Assembly: GCF_006716465.1 (NCBI RefSeq)
Contig: NZ_VFPB01000003.1
Span: 62,001 to 126,000 of the forward strand
Direction of reading: 5' to 3'
DNA: 64,000 nucleotides
From: Pseudoxanthomonas sp. 3HH-4
GTDB lineage: Bacteria; Pseudomonadota; Gammaproteobacteria; Xanthomonadales; Xanthomonadaceae
Numbering within the stretch: the stretch's first letter is position 1; every line of letters starts with the position of its first letter. Of the stretch, positions 7,562 through 16,449 are shown piece by piece. Below the pieces are notes generated by a model that had not been told where the DNA came from, made no database searches, and worked only from the letters and a program-made list of their open reading frames with translations. The position numbers and the translations under genes are program-made.

Positions 7562-9247
7562 ATGGCAGACAATCACTACGACGCCATCGTCGTCGGCTCG
7601 GGAATCAGCGGCGGTTGGGCTGCCAAGGAACTGACCGAGAAAGGCCTCAAGGTCCTGATGCTGGAGCGCGGCCGTAACATCGAACACGTCAAAGGCTACG
7701 TGAACGCGATGAAGGAATCGTGGGATTACCCGCATCGCAATCATCCCACGCAGGAGATGAGGGCCAGGTTCCCGGTCCGCGCGCGTGACGGCGGCCTGGG
7801 CGAGAACACGCTGGACATGTGGGCGAACGAGCAGGATTGCCCCTACACGGAAACCAAGCGCTTCGATTGGTACCGCGGCTACCACGTCGGCGGCCGATCA
7901 CTCATGTGGGGCCGGCAGAGCTATCGCCTGTCGGATCTGGATTTCGAGGCGAATCTGAAAGAGGGCATCGCCACCGACTGGCCGATCCGCTATGCCGACA
8001 TCGCGCCCTGGTACGACCACGTCGAGAAGTTCGCCGGCATCGCCGGTACCCGGGAGGGCCTGGACGTCCTGCCCGACGGGGAATTCCTGCCGCCCATTCC
8101 TTTGAACATCGTCGAGAAGGACGTAGCCGCGCGGATCAATCAGGCCTTCGGCGGCACGCGCCACCTCATCCACTCGCGCACCGCCAACATCACCCAGCCC
8201 AAGCCCGAACAGGGCCGGGTGAACTGCCAGTATCGCAACAAGTGCGTTTTAGGTTGTCCGTTCGGCGCGTACTTTTCCACCCAGTCGGCCACGCTTCCGG
8301 CGGCGATGAAGACGGGCAACTTGACGCTGCGGCCGTTCTCGATCGTCAAGGAGGTGCTCTACGACAAGGACCGCAAGCGCGCGCGAGGAGTGGAAATCAT
8401 CGACGCCGAGAACGGCCAGACCTACGCGTACACGGCCAAAGTGGTCTTCCTCAATGCGTCCTCGTTCAACTCCACCTGGCTGCTGATGAATTCGGCCACC
8501 GATGTCTGGGAAGGCGGCCTGGGCTCCTCCTCGGGTGAGCTGGGCCACAATGTCATGGACCATCATTTCCGCGTGGGCGCATCGGGCCGCGTCGAGGGGT
8601 ACGAGGACAAGTACTATTTCGGCCGTCGCCCCTGCGGTTTCTACATTCCGCGCTTCCGCAACGTCGGCAGCGACAAGCGCGCCTACATGCGCGGCTTCGG
8701 CTATCAGGGCAGCGCCAGCCGCACGGGGTGGTCGCGCGAGATCGCCGAGCTCAATATCGGTGCGGAACTGAAGGAGGCGCTGAGCCAGCCGGGCGAGTGG
8801 CGCATCGGCATGACCGGGTTCGGCGAGATGCTGCCGTATCACGACAACCGGATCAGCCTGGACCCCGAACGCAAGGACAAGTGGGGTTTGCCGGTGCTGG
8901 CAATGGATGTGACCATGCGCGAGAACGAGCTCGCCATGCGCACGGACATGGGCGCCGACGCCGCGGAGATGCTGGCGGCCGCGGGCGTCAAGGACGTCCG
9001 GGTGCATGACGATGACTACGCACCGGGCATGGGCATCCACGAAATGGGTACCGCGCGGATGGGACGGGACCGGAAAACGTCTGTACTGAACATGCACAAC
9101 CAGGTGTGGGATGCGCCGAACGTCTACGTGACCGATGGCGCCTGCATGACCTCAGGCGCCTGCGTGAATCCGTCGCTGACCTACATGGCGTTGACGGCGC
9201 GCGCGGCGGACCACGCGGTGCGCGAACTCAAGGCGGGGAACCTGTGA
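7562..9247 (+). CDS. GMC-family sugar dehydrogenase, large subunit (glucoside 3-dehydrogenase type)
   Basis: FAD-dependent oxidoreductase of 561 residues. The dinucleotide-binding loop VVGSGISGGWAAKEL is at residues 10-24, the GMC active-site histidine region is GIHEMGTARMG, and the C-terminal VNPSLTYMALTARAADH carries the second catalytic residue. A cysteine group (Cys222, Cys228, Cys232) may bind an iron-sulfur cluster, as in bacterial FAD-glucose dehydrogenases. The protein lacks its own signal; the Tat-signal small subunit encoded next could carry it out by piggyback. With the small subunit and a cytochrome c it fits a membrane-associated dehydrogenase that oxidises a sugar or glycoside at C3. 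C3 specificity is inferred from the DUF1080 and Gfo/Idh neighbours. Confidence 0.85.
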   Translation: MADNHYDAIVVGSGISGGWAAKELTEKGLKVLMLERGRNIEHVKGYVNAMKESWDYPHRNHPTQEMRARFPVRARDGGLGENTLDMWANEQDCPYTETKRFDWYRGYHVGGRSLMWGRQSYRLSDLDFEANLKEGIATDWPIRYADIAPWYDHVEKFAGIAGTREGLDVLPDGEFLPPIPLNIVEKDVAARINQAFGGTRHLIHSRTANITQPKPEQGRVNCQYRNKCVLGCPFGAYFSTQSATLPAAMKTGNLTLRPFSIVKEVLYDKDRKRARGVEIIDAENGQTYAYTAKVVFLNASSFNSTWLLMNSATDVWEGGLGSSSGELGHNVMDHHFRVGASGRVEGYEDKYYFGRRPCGFYIPRFRNVGSDKRAYMRGFGYQGSASRTGWSREIAELNIGAELKEALSQPGEWRIGMTGFGEMLPYHDNRISLDPERKDKWGLPVLAMDVTMRENELAMRTDMGADAAEMLAAAGVKDVRVHDDDYAPGMGIHEMGTARMGRDRKTSVLNMHNQVWDAPNVYVTDGACMTSGACVNPSLTYMALTARAADHAVRELKAGNL

Positions 9248-9822
9248 TGGAACGTCGGGAACTCCTGAAGATGATCGCCGCCGCCACCGGCGCGGCCATG
9301 ATCGGCATGCCGGCGTTCTCCTACGCGCAGGCGCCGGTTGCCGGCGCTGCGAGCGCCTTTTCCGAAGTCGATGTGGCGCTGCTGGACGAGGTGGCCGATA
9401 CCATCCTGCCGCGGACCAGCACGCCGGGTGCCAAGGATGCGGGCGCGGGCGCGTTCATGGCCCGGTACGTGGCCGACTGCTACACGCCGCAGAACCAGGC
9501 GATCTTCCGCGACGGTCTGGCCGATCTGGATCGGCGTGGCGGGCAAGGATTCCTCTCACTGTCGCGGGACGCGCGCACCACACTGCTGCGTGCGCTGGAT
9601 GCCGAGGCCAGGGCGGGGCTGGGTACCACCGCGAAGGAAGGCGGTGTGAACCCGGGGCCGCTGACGCCGCACTACTTCACGATGCTCAAGCAGCTGGCGA
9701 TCTTCAGTTTCTTCACATCGCGCCCGGGCGCGACCGAGGTGCTCCGCTACATGCCTGTGCCGGGCCGCTACGACGGCGAACTGGGCTACACGCCGGGCAC
9801 GCCGGCATGGGCCACCGAATGA
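9247..9822 (+). CDS. Gluconate 2-dehydrogenase subunit 3 family protein (dehydrogenase small subunit)
   Basis: Small gamma-type subunit of 191 residues that escorts and stabilises a GMC dehydrogenase in the periplasm. The N-terminus (MERRELLKMIAAATG) is a Tat signal, and the family motifs VADTILPRTSTPGAKDAGAG and the C-terminal PVPGRYDG segment are present. The ATG overlaps the stop of the large-subunit gene by one base (TGATG), giving translational coupling and supporting a one-to-one complex. Electron transfer would continue to the cytochrome c encoded on the other strand. Confidence 0.85.
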   Translation: MERRELLKMIAAATGAAMIGMPAFSYAQAPVAGAASAFSEVDVALLDEVADTILPRTSTPGAKDAGAGAFMARYVADCYTPQNQAIFRDGLADLDRRGGQGFLSLSRDARTTLLRALDAEARAGLGTTAKEGGVNPGPLTPHYFTMLKQLAIFSFFTSRPGATEVLRYMPVPGRYDGELGYTPGTPAWATE

Positions 9823-9869
9823 GCAGCCTGTACCGTCCGTCCGCGCCCCGCGCGTTCACGAGAACCTCC

Positions 9870-10637
9870 ATGACCCCGATGACAAGATCCATGCTGATGG
9901 CGACCTGCCTGCTGGCCCCTTGCGTGTTGGCCGCAGCGCCCGCGATCGCGCAAGCCGCCAGCGACCCGCAGCGCGATCCCGCCAGGACCGAAGTCTGGAA
10001 GCCAATCCCGGCGATGGTCGCCACGCCCCGCGATGCCGCGCCGTCCGATGCCGTGGTCCTGTTCGATGGCAAGGACCTGTCGGCGTGGGAGGGAGAGCAG
10101 GGCGGCGAGGCGGGCTGGGCGGTGGCCGACGGCGCGTTCACGGTGGTGCAGGGCAGCAAGGGCATCCGCACGAAGCAGCGCTTCTGCGATATCCAGCTGC
10201 ATGTGGAATGGCGCACGCCTGCCGAGACCCGGGGTTTCGATGGGCAGCAGCGCGGCAACAGCGGGATTTTCCTGCAGGAGGTCTACGAACTGCAGGTGCT
10301 GGACAGCTACGACAACCCCACGTATCCCAACGGGCAGGCGGCATCGATCTACAAGCAGGCCATTCCGCTGGTGAACGCCTCGCGCGCACCGGGCCAATGG
10401 CAGGTCTACGACATCATCTGGAAGGCGCCGCGCTTCTCAGACGGCGGCGGCCTGATCTCACCGGCGCGCATCACCGTGTTGCACAACGGTGTGCTGGTGC
10501 AGAACGATACGGTCGTGTCGGGCAAGACCGAATACATCGGCGCGCCCTCGTATCCACCCCACGGCTGCGCCCCGATCTACCTGCAGGATCACGACGCCAG
10601 GGTCAGCTTCCGCAACGTCTGGGTGCGCGAACTCTGA
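9870..10637 (+). CDS. DUF1080 protein, probable 3-keto-glycoside hydrolase, secreted
   Basis: Protein of the 3-keto-disaccharide hydrolase (DUF1080) family, a concanavalin-like beta-sandwich that cleaves glycosides already oxidised at C3. A Sec signal (TRSMLMATCLLAPCVLAAAP...AQA) is followed by VLFDGKDLSAWEG, the family's first strand, then RGNSGIFLQEVYELQVLDSY, the core signature. The N-terminal methionine is uncertain: ATG 9870 gives the cleaner signal, whereas ATG 9819 would overlap the preceding stop (ATGA) and add 17 residues. As the last gene of the operon it probably cleaves the product of the GMC dehydrogenase. Confidence 0.85.
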   Translation: MTPMTRSMLMATCLLAPCVLAAAPAIAQAASDPQRDPARTEVWKPIPAMVATPRDAAPSDAVVLFDGKDLSAWEGEQGGEAGWAVADGAFTVVQGSKGIRTKQRFCDIQLHVEWRTPAETRGFDGQQRGNSGIFLQEVYELQVLDSYDNPTYPNGQAASIYKQAIPLVNASRAPGQWQVYDIIWKAPRFSDGGGLISPARITVLHNGVLVQNDTVVSGKTEYIGAPSYPPHGCAPIYLQDHDARVSFRNVWVREL

Positions 10638-10667
10638 GCGGCGCACCGGACGCTCATCCGTCTTCGC

Positions 10668-10976
10668 TTATTGCTTGAGGAAGGCGACCAGGTCGTCGAT
10701 TTCCTTTTCCGAGAGCTGGTTGAAGGGCGGCATCAGCCCGCCGCCATTCACGATCTTCTCCCTGATCTGCTTTTCGTCCAGCCGCTTGCCCACGTCAGTG
10801 AGGGCAGGGAAGGTGCCCGGAATGCCGGCACGTTCCGCGCCATGGCAGGCCGAACACTGGGTGGCGTAGAGCCGGGCACCGGCCGCCGCATCCCGCGGGC
10901 CTCCCGAGATCGCCGGGACCGCGACGGAGGCAGCCACCACGACAGACAGGCCGGCCAACTTGACGAATTTCCCCAT
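10668..10976 (-). CDS. Periplasmic cytochrome c, electron acceptor of the dehydrogenase
   Basis: Small class I cytochrome c of 102 residues. After a Sec signal (VVVAASVAVPAISG) comes the heme motif CSACH with flanking residues of a cytochrome c fold; the axial methionine is in GLMPPF. Start ATG 10976 has GGAG upstream. It is the distal gene of the minus-strand operon, and its stop lies 30 bases from the stop of the DUF1080 gene, so the two operons converge here. It very likely takes electrons from the GMC dehydrogenase complex. Confidence 0.88.
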   Translation of the reverse strand: MGKFVKLAGLSVVVAASVAVPAISGGPRDAAAGARLYATQCSACHGAERAGIPGTFPALTDVGKRLDEKQIREKIVNGGGLMPPFNQLSEKEIDDLVAFLKQ

Positions 10977-10993
10977 GGGGATCACTCCGGTAT

Positions 10994-11848
10994 TCAGCGC
11001 GCTGCGTCCGCAGGCAGGTGCTTGTAGAGATAGTCTGCGCCGGCTTTCACCACCGCCGCAGGATCGCGCGGCTGATCGTGCTCGACGATGAACCACTGCA
11101 CGCCCGCCGCCCTTGCGGCAGGAAGGATCGATGCCCAGTCCAGCACGCCCTGGCCCACAGCGGCGAAGCCGCCCTCGTCCTGCGCCTGGCCCGTGGCGGC
11201 GTTGTCCTTGGCGTGGACTGCGAACAGGCGCCCGCGGAACTTGCCCAGCGTCGCCGCTGGGTCGAGCCCGGCGCGCGCCACCCAGGCCAGATCCAGTTCC
11301 GTTTTCAATCCGGGGCCGGCCGCTTCGAACAGCAGATCCAGTCCCGTCCTGCCGGCGAAATCCACCAGTTCGAAGTCATGATTGTGATAGGCCAGGGTCA
11401 TGCCCCTGGCTTGCAGCTGTTTCGAGATGCCGGCCAGTTCCTCGCCCAGGGCCGTCCAGCCGGCCGCGTCGGTCGGCCGCTCCTGTTCGCCCAGATAGGG
11501 CACCACCAACACGGTGTTGCCGATCGCCTGATTGAAGGCGACCACGCCATCCAGGTCCGCGCGCAGGTCCGCCAGCTGCACATGGCTGGAGATGACCCTG
11601 ATCGAATACGTGTCCAGCAACCGCTTCAGTTCGCTGGCGCTGACGTTCTGCGTGCCGACGGTTTCCACCGCCCGCACGCCGGCATGGTGCACGATCTTCA
11701 GTTGTTCATCGAGCGAGGCCACATGGCGCAGGGTGTACATCTGCACGGCGATGGGCTCGGCCGGCGCGGCGTCCTTGGCGAAGCCGGGCAGGGAGGACAG
11801 GAACAGCAGCGTGGCGGTCGCGACCCTACGCAATGGCATGATGCTCAT
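10994..11848 (-). CDS. Exported sugar phosphate isomerase/epimerase-like TIM barrel
   Basis: Xylose-isomerase-like TIM barrel of 284 residues with an N-terminal Sec signal (LLFLSSLPGFAKD). The barrel shows VQMYTLRHVAS, LAYHNHDFELVDF, TELDLAWVARAG, FAVHAKDN and WFIVEHDQ, which supply the histidine, aspartate and glutamate ligands of the metal site. Relatives occur next to DUF1080 proteins and Gfo/Idh oxidoreductases in 3-keto-sugar pathways, where some act as keto-glycoside lyases or isomerases. The cytochrome c gene follows after 17 bases. Confidence 0.82.
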   Translation of the reverse strand: MSIMPLRRVATATLLFLSSLPGFAKDAAPAEPIAVQMYTLRHVASLDEQLKIVHHAGVRAVETVGTQNVSASELKRLLDTYSIRVISSHVQLADLRADLDGVVAFNQAIGNTVLVVPYLGEQERPTDAAGWTALGEELAGISKQLQARGMTLAYHNHDFELVDFAGRTGLDLLFEAAGPGLKTELDLAWVARAGLDPAATLGKFRGRLFAVHAKDNAATGQAQDEGGFAAVGQGVLDWASILPAARAAGVQWFIVEHDQPRDPAAVVKAGADYLYKHLPADAAR

Positions 11849-11906
11849 GGTGTGCTCGGAGTCCGGAGATCTGTGTGGGGGAAAGGAAAGCCGGTCATGT
11901 CTTCGA

Positions 11907-13031
11907 TCAGGGAATCGGCGTCCAGGCGCGTGACCTGGCCGAGGCGATGACGCGATCGACGATGAGCGCCGAACGCCGCCCGTCCTCGAACGTCGGCAGC
12001 CCTTCGGGCCGTTCGGCGACGATGGCGCGGTAGGTGTCGGCGACAAACGCGTCGAAACAGTTGCCATAGCCCTGCGCGTGACCGGGCGGCAGCACCGACA
12101 GCCGGCGTTGTTCGGCGCTTCCCGCTCCCGGACCGCGCACGAAGATCTCCTCGCGCTGGTTGGGCAGGCCGATCCAGAGCCGTTCGCTGTCTTCCTGATC
12201 GAAGGCCACGCTGGCTTGCGCACCGTCGATTTCGAACCACAGGCGGTTCCGGCGTCCAGCCGACACCTGGCTGACGGTCAACGAGGCCAGCGTGCCGTTG
12301 CCGGTCTTGAACAGCGCCGCGGCCACGTCTTCGCTGGATACCGGCTGCATCGCGCCGCCCGCCGCGGGCGTTGAGAAACTCAGCCCGGTGGTGGCGGCGC
12401 GATGCGCGATCACGGTTTCGAAGGTGGCGCTGACGTCCACGAAACGTTCGCCGCTGACCCATTCCACCAGGTCGCACCAGTGCGAACCGATGTCGGCGAA
12501 GACGCGCGACGCGCCGCCCAGCGCGGGATCCACGCGCCAATTGTTGCTGGCCGGGTCCAGCAGCCAGTCCTGCAGGTAGCTGCCATGGATGAGCCGCAGC
12601 GGCCCCAGGTCGCCGTGAGCGATCCGCGCGCGCGCTTCGCGAACGACCGGGTGATAGCGGTAGACGAACGGCACCGTCGCCACTAGGCCGGTGGAGGCCG
12701 CCAGCGCGGAGAGCGCTTCGGCATCCTGCAGGGTGGTGGCGAGGGGCTTCTCGCAGATCACATGCTTGCCGGCTTCCAACGCAGCCTGCGCCATGGCGCG
12801 GTGCAGATGATTGGGGGTGCATACATGCACCACCTGCACCTCCGGGTCGGCGAGGGCGTCGCTGAAGTCGCGATAGGCGCGCGGCACGTCCCATGCTTCC
12901 GCCACTTCGGCGCCACGTTCCGGCGATGACGCACTGATGCCACGTACGACCGCGCCGGCCAGCAAGGCCGCGCGACGATGCACCGCACCGATCATTCCGG
13001 TGCCGACGATGGCGACCCCGAGCTTGCCCAT
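11907..13031 (-). CDS. Gfo/Idh/MocA family oxidoreductase
   Basis: NAD(P)-dependent sugar oxidoreductase of 374 residues. N-terminal Rossmann fold VGTGMIGAVH, then the family signature CEKPLATT (about residue 94) whose lysine is catalytic, followed by a C-terminal alpha/beta domain with GSHWCDLVEWVSGE containing the usual histidine. No signal peptide, so it acts in the cytoplasm. In 3-keto-sugar pathways such enzymes reduce or oxidise the carbonyl at C3 after uptake. It lies between the MFS permease and an exported TIM barrel in the minus-strand operon. Confidence 0.87.
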   Translation of the reverse strand: MGKLGVAIVGTGMIGAVHRRAALLAGAVVRGISASSPERGAEVAEAWDVPRAYRDFSDALADPEVQVVHVCTPNHLHRAMAQAALEAGKHVICEKPLATTLQDAEALSALAASTGLVATVPFVYRYHPVVREARARIAHGDLGPLRLIHGSYLQDWLLDPASNNWRVDPALGGASRVFADIGSHWCDLVEWVSGERFVDVSATFETVIAHRAATTGLSFSTPAAGGAMQPVSSEDVAAALFKTGNGTLASLTVSQVSAGRRNRLWFEIDGAQASVAFDQEDSERLWIGLPNQREEIFVRGPGAGSAEQRRLSVLPPGHAQGYGNCFDAFVADTYRAIVAERPEGLPTFEDGRRSALIVDRVIASARSRAWTPIP

Positions 13032-13042
13032 GCGACGGCTCC

Positions 13043-14269
13043 TCAGCTGACGGACGACGTGGAGGGCGCACCGGCTGAAACCGGCCGCTCGCGGAACAGC
13101 AGCAGGAAAGCCACCAGCACGACGAAGGCCACAGCCGCGGGGAACAGCCAGATCTTCTGCCAGTCCGGGCCCGCCGCCGTGGTGTAGTGCTCAACGACCG
13201 CACCGGACAGGAAGGTGCCGATCAACATGCCCACACCATAGGTGGCCAGCGTGATGAACCCTTGCGCGCTGCTGCGCACCGCCGGGCCCGCGTGGGCGTC
13301 GGTGTAGATCTGGCCGGTGACGAAAAAGAAGTCGTAGCAGATGCCGTGCAGCACGATGCCGATGACCAGCAGCGCGAACCCGCCGTCGGCGTCGCCATAG
13401 GCGAACATCCCGTAGCGCACCACCCACGCCGCCATGCCGATCGCCAGCATGGTCTTGACGCCCAGCCGCGCGAACAGGAAGGGCATGGCCAGCATCAGCA
13501 GCACTTCGGATACCTGGCCCAGGGACTGCAGGCCGGCCGCACCGCGCACACCCAGGTCGTTGAGGTACGGATTGGTGAAGTTGTAGTAGAACGACAGCGG
13601 CACGCAGATGGCGATCGAGGCCAGGAAGAACACCAGGTACGAGCGCGACTTCAGCAGGCGCAGCGCGTCCAGGCCGAGGATCTGGCCCAGCGAAGCGTTG
13701 CGCTGCTGCGCGAGCGGCGGCGTGTGGGGCAGGGTGAAGGCGTACAGTCCCAGCATCAGCGACGCAGCCGCGGCCATGCGGAAGGTGAGCTCCAGTCGAT
13801 GCGCCTGTTCCCACCCCAGCCAGCCGATCAGCACGCCGGCGACGATCCAGCCGATGCTGCCCGCGACCCGCACGGGTGGGAACTGTTTTTCGGGCGACCG
13901 CATGTGCCGCATCGCCACGCTGTTCGCCAGGGCCAGCGTCGGCATGAACAACAGCATGTAGGCCATCACATACGCGGCGAACGCGTCGAAGCTCGTCGCC
14001 GTGGACGCGAACCACATCAGCACCGCCCCGGCCAGGTGCAGCACCGCCAGAATGCGTTGCGCGGCGAAGTAGCGGTCGGCGATCAGTCCGACCAGAAACG
14101 GCGCGACGATGGCGCCGATGGACTGGCTGAGGAAGGCGGTGGCGACCTGGCTTGCGCTGGCCTTCAGCGGGCCCTGCACCAGATAAGTGCCCAGGGTGAC
14201 GAACCATGCCCCCCAGATGAAGAACTGCAGGAACATCATCGCGCTCAGGCGCGACATGGCGAACGTCAT
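13043..14269 (-). CDS. MFS permease, nucleoside:H+ symporter-like (sugar uptake)
   Basis: Twelve-helix transporter of 408 residues, Nuc_H_symport branch of the major facilitator superfamily. The N-terminal MMFLQFFIWGAWFVTLGTYL is diagnostic for the branch, and the GLIADRYFAAQ loop matches the MFS cytoplasmic motif. In this setting it more likely imports the keto-sugar or hexose released in the periplasm than a nucleoside. The gene lies 11 bases upstream of the Gfo/Idh gene and 27 bases downstream of a TIM-barrel gene. Confidence 0.85.
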   Translation of the reverse strand: MTFAMSRLSAMMFLQFFIWGAWFVTLGTYLVQGPLKASASQVATAFLSQSIGAIVAPFLVGLIADRYFAAQRILAVLHLAGAVLMWFASTATSFDAFAAYVMAYMLLFMPTLALANSVAMRHMRSPEKQFPPVRVAGSIGWIVAGVLIGWLGWEQAHRLELTFRMAAAASLMLGLYAFTLPHTPPLAQQRNASLGQILGLDALRLLKSRSYLVFFLASIAICVPLSFYYNFTNPYLNDLGVRGAAGLQSLGQVSEVLLMLAMPFLFARLGVKTMLAIGMAAWVVRYGMFAYGDADGGFALLVIGIVLHGICYDFFFVTGQIYTDAHAGPAVRSSAQGFITLATYGVGMLIGTFLSGAVVEHYTTAAGPDWQKIWLFPAAVAFVVLVAFLLLFRERPVSAGAPSTSSVS

Positions 14270-14296
14270 GACTTCCCCTCCCAGGTCGGTGTTCGG

Positions 14297-15349
14297 TCAG
14301 AGCCCCAGCATGCAGCGCAGTGTTTCCCGACTCGCACCGCTGTCGGCGAAATCGTCGAAGGCGCGCTCGGTCACGCGGATCAGATGGTCGCGGATGAAGG
14401 CGGCGCCTTCGCGCGCGCCGTCTTCCGGATGCTTCAGACAGCATTCCCATTCCAGTACGGCCCAGCCGGGGAAATCGTACTGCGCCATCCTCGAGAAGAT
14501 GGCCTTGAAATCGATCTGGCCATCGCCCAGCGAGCGGAAGCGGCCGGGACGGTCGATCCAGTTCTCGTAGCCGCCATAGACGCCGCTGCGCGCACTGGCG
14601 CGGTACTCGGCGTCCTTGACGTGGAAGATGCCGATGCGTTCGTGGTAGCGGTCGATGAAGCCGAGATAGTCCATCTGCTGTAGCAGCAGGTGGCTGGGGT
14701 CGTAGAGGATTTTGGCGCGCGGATGATGGTTCACTGCGTCGAGGAACCGTTCGAAGGTCGCACCGTCGTGCAGGTCTTCGCCGGGATGGATCTCATAGCA
14801 GAGGTCGACGCCGTGGGCATCGAAGGTGTCCAGGATGGGACGCCAGCGGCGTCCGAGTTCGACGAAGGCCTCTTCCACCAGGCCCGGTGGCCGCTGCGGC
14901 CAGGGGTAGAAATAGGGCCAGGCCAATGCACCCGAAAACGTGGCATGCGCGGTCAGTCCGAGTCGCTGGCTGGCCTGCGCAGCCACTACCATCTGTTCGA
15001 CCGCCCACGCCTGCCGGGCGGAAGGATCGCCGCGCTTCTCCGGCGGGGCGAAGCCGTCGAACAGGCTGTCGTACGCGGGATGTACGGCGACCAGCTGGCC
15101 CTGCAGGTGGGTGGACAGTTCGGTGATGCGGATGCCATGCCGGTCCAGCATGCCGGCGACATCGTCGCAATACGCCTGGCTCCGTGCCGCCTGCGCCAGG
15201 TCGAAGATATGGGGCGCGCTGGTGGGCACTTGTACGCCAGAATAGCCGAGCCCGGCCGCCCACTCGGCCAAGGTATCCAGCCGATCGAAAGGAGGCTTGT
15301 CACCGATGAATTGCGCCAGGAAAAGCGCGGGACCCTTAAGTGTCTTCAC
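14297..15349 (-). CDS. Cytoplasmic sugar isomerase/epimerase-like TIM barrel
   Basis: Third xylose-isomerase-like TIM barrel of the locus, 350 residues and without a signal peptide. Metal-site segments: LCYEIHPGEDLHDG, ILYDPSHLLLQQMDY, IFHVKDAEYR and AVLEWECC. The family starts at (M/V)KTLKGPALFLAQF, which places the start at GTG 15349; reading from an ATG further upstream would run through the operator palindrome. It is the first gene of the minus-strand operon, with the operator only 12 bases upstream of the start. Predicted to isomerise the imported sugar. Confidence 0.82.
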   Translation of the reverse strand: MKTLKGPALFLAQFIGDKPPFDRLDTLAEWAAGLGYSGVQVPTSAPHIFDLAQAARSQAYCDDVAGMLDRHGIRITELSTHLQGQLVAVHPAYDSLFDGFAPPEKRGDPSARQAWAVEQMVVAAQASQRLGLTAHATFSGALAWPYFYPWPQRPPGLVEEAFVELGRRWRPILDTFDAHGVDLCYEIHPGEDLHDGATFERFLDAVNHHPRAKILYDPSHLLLQQMDYLGFIDRYHERIGIFHVKDAEYRASARSGVYGGYENWIDRPGRFRSLGDGQIDFKAIFSRMAQYDFPGWAVLEWECCLKHPEDGAREGAAFIRDHLIRVTERAFDDFADSGASRETLRCMLGL

Positions 15350-15361
15350 GGCAATCGGCCT

Positions 15362-15381
15362 TGATGCAATCGATTGCATCA
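15362..15381. promoter_or_regulatory. Palindromic operator, copy 2, in the divergent lacI-family promoter region
   Basis: Perfect 20-base palindrome TGATGCAATCGATTGCATCA containing the 14-base core also present at 6482-6495. It lies in the 92-base gap between the divergent TIM-barrel gene (start 15349) and the LacI-family gene (start 15442), where it could control both. Inferred target of the adjacent regulator. Confidence 0.7.
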
Positions 15382-15441
15382 TCCTAGCATGGGGTCCTCG
15401 GCAGATGCCTTGTGCAGCGCATCGGAGACGCCAAGGCTGAC

Positions 15442-16449
15442 ATGGCAACGATCTACGATATCGCCAAACACGTGGGCGTCTCGGCAGGGACGGTGTCGCG
15501 AGCGCTCTCCCGCCCCGAGAAGGTGCTGCCGGCGACGCGCGAGCGCATCGAGCAGGCGGCGGCCGCGCTTGGCTATGTCCCCAATACGATCGCCCGGACG
15601 CTCAAGACGCAGCGCAGCGGCAAGATTCTGGTCACCGTGCCGGACATTGCGAATCCGTTCTTCGCACAGATACTTCAAGGCGCGGAAGAAACCGCACAGG
15701 CGGCCGATTACGCGGTGCTTCTGGGAGATACCCAGCACCAGCCGGATCGCGAAGAGCGCTATGCGCAGATGCTTCGCCGCAACGAGGCCGACGGCCTGAT
15801 CGTCCTGGGACATCGGCTGCCGCCGACGGCACGCGAGATCGTCAAACAGTTGGGTCCGCACGCGCCGGTGGTCAATGGCTGCGAATTCGATCCGGCGCTT
15901 GGCATTCCAAGCGTTCATATCGACAATGCTGCCGCTGCGCGTGCCGCGATGGAACATCTCTATGGATTGGGGCACGAGCGCATCGCGGTCGTCGGTGGCC
16001 CGCCTGACAATCCCCTGCATCAGCAACGACTGGAAGGGGTGAAAACCGCAGCCCGGGCTCGCGGTCGCCTGCGCCAGCTGGTACTCGCGCCGGGCGATTT
16101 CTCCGTGGAGTCCGGCTACGCGGCGGCCAGGCGACTGCTGGGGCAGGGCGCCGGCACACCGACTGCCGCCTTCTGCTTCAGCGACCAGATGGCGCTGGGT
16201 GTACTGGCCGCCTGCAGGGACCTTGGGCTCAGCGTGCCACAAGACTTCTCGATCGTCGGCTTCGACGACCTAGTCTCATCCCGATATCTCAACCCGCCCC
16301 TGACCACCATCAGCCAACCCATGCGCGAAATCGGTATTCGCGCCGTGAAGCTCCTACTTGCCATCATTGACGGCGTGGACGTGCAGCACCGGCAGACGTT
16401 GGACTTTGCTTTGATGCTGCGTGGGTCTACTGCTGAGCGCGTGGGATAG
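15442..16449 (+). CDS. LacI-family transcriptional regulator
   Basis: Repressor of 335 residues. The N-terminal helix-turn-helix (TIYDIAKHVGVSAGTVSRAL) with the hinge ALGYVPN is followed by a periplasmic-binding-protein-like sensor domain (GKILVTVPDIANPFF, FCFSDQMALGVLAACRDLG, FSIVGFDDL). ATG 15442 fits the usual MATIYDIA start; an upstream ATG at 15412 lacks support. It is divergent from the sugar operon and sits beside one of two identical palindromes, so it most likely represses both operons until a sugar or keto-sugar binds. The ligand is unknown. Confidence 0.9.
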   Translation: MATIYDIAKHVGVSAGTVSRALSRPEKVLPATRERIEQAAAALGYVPNTIARTLKTQRSGKILVTVPDIANPFFAQILQGAEETAQAADYAVLLGDTQHQPDREERYAQMLRRNEADGLIVLGHRLPPTAREIVKQLGPHAPVVNGCEFDPALGIPSVHIDNAAAARAAMEHLYGLGHERIAVVGGPPDNPLHQQRLEGVKTAARARGRLRQLVLAPGDFSVESGYAAARRLLGQGAGTPTAAFCFSDQMALGVLAACRDLGLSVPQDFSIVGFDDLVSSRYLNPPLTTISQPMREIGIRAVKLLLAIIDGVDVQHRQTLDFALMLRGSTAERVG

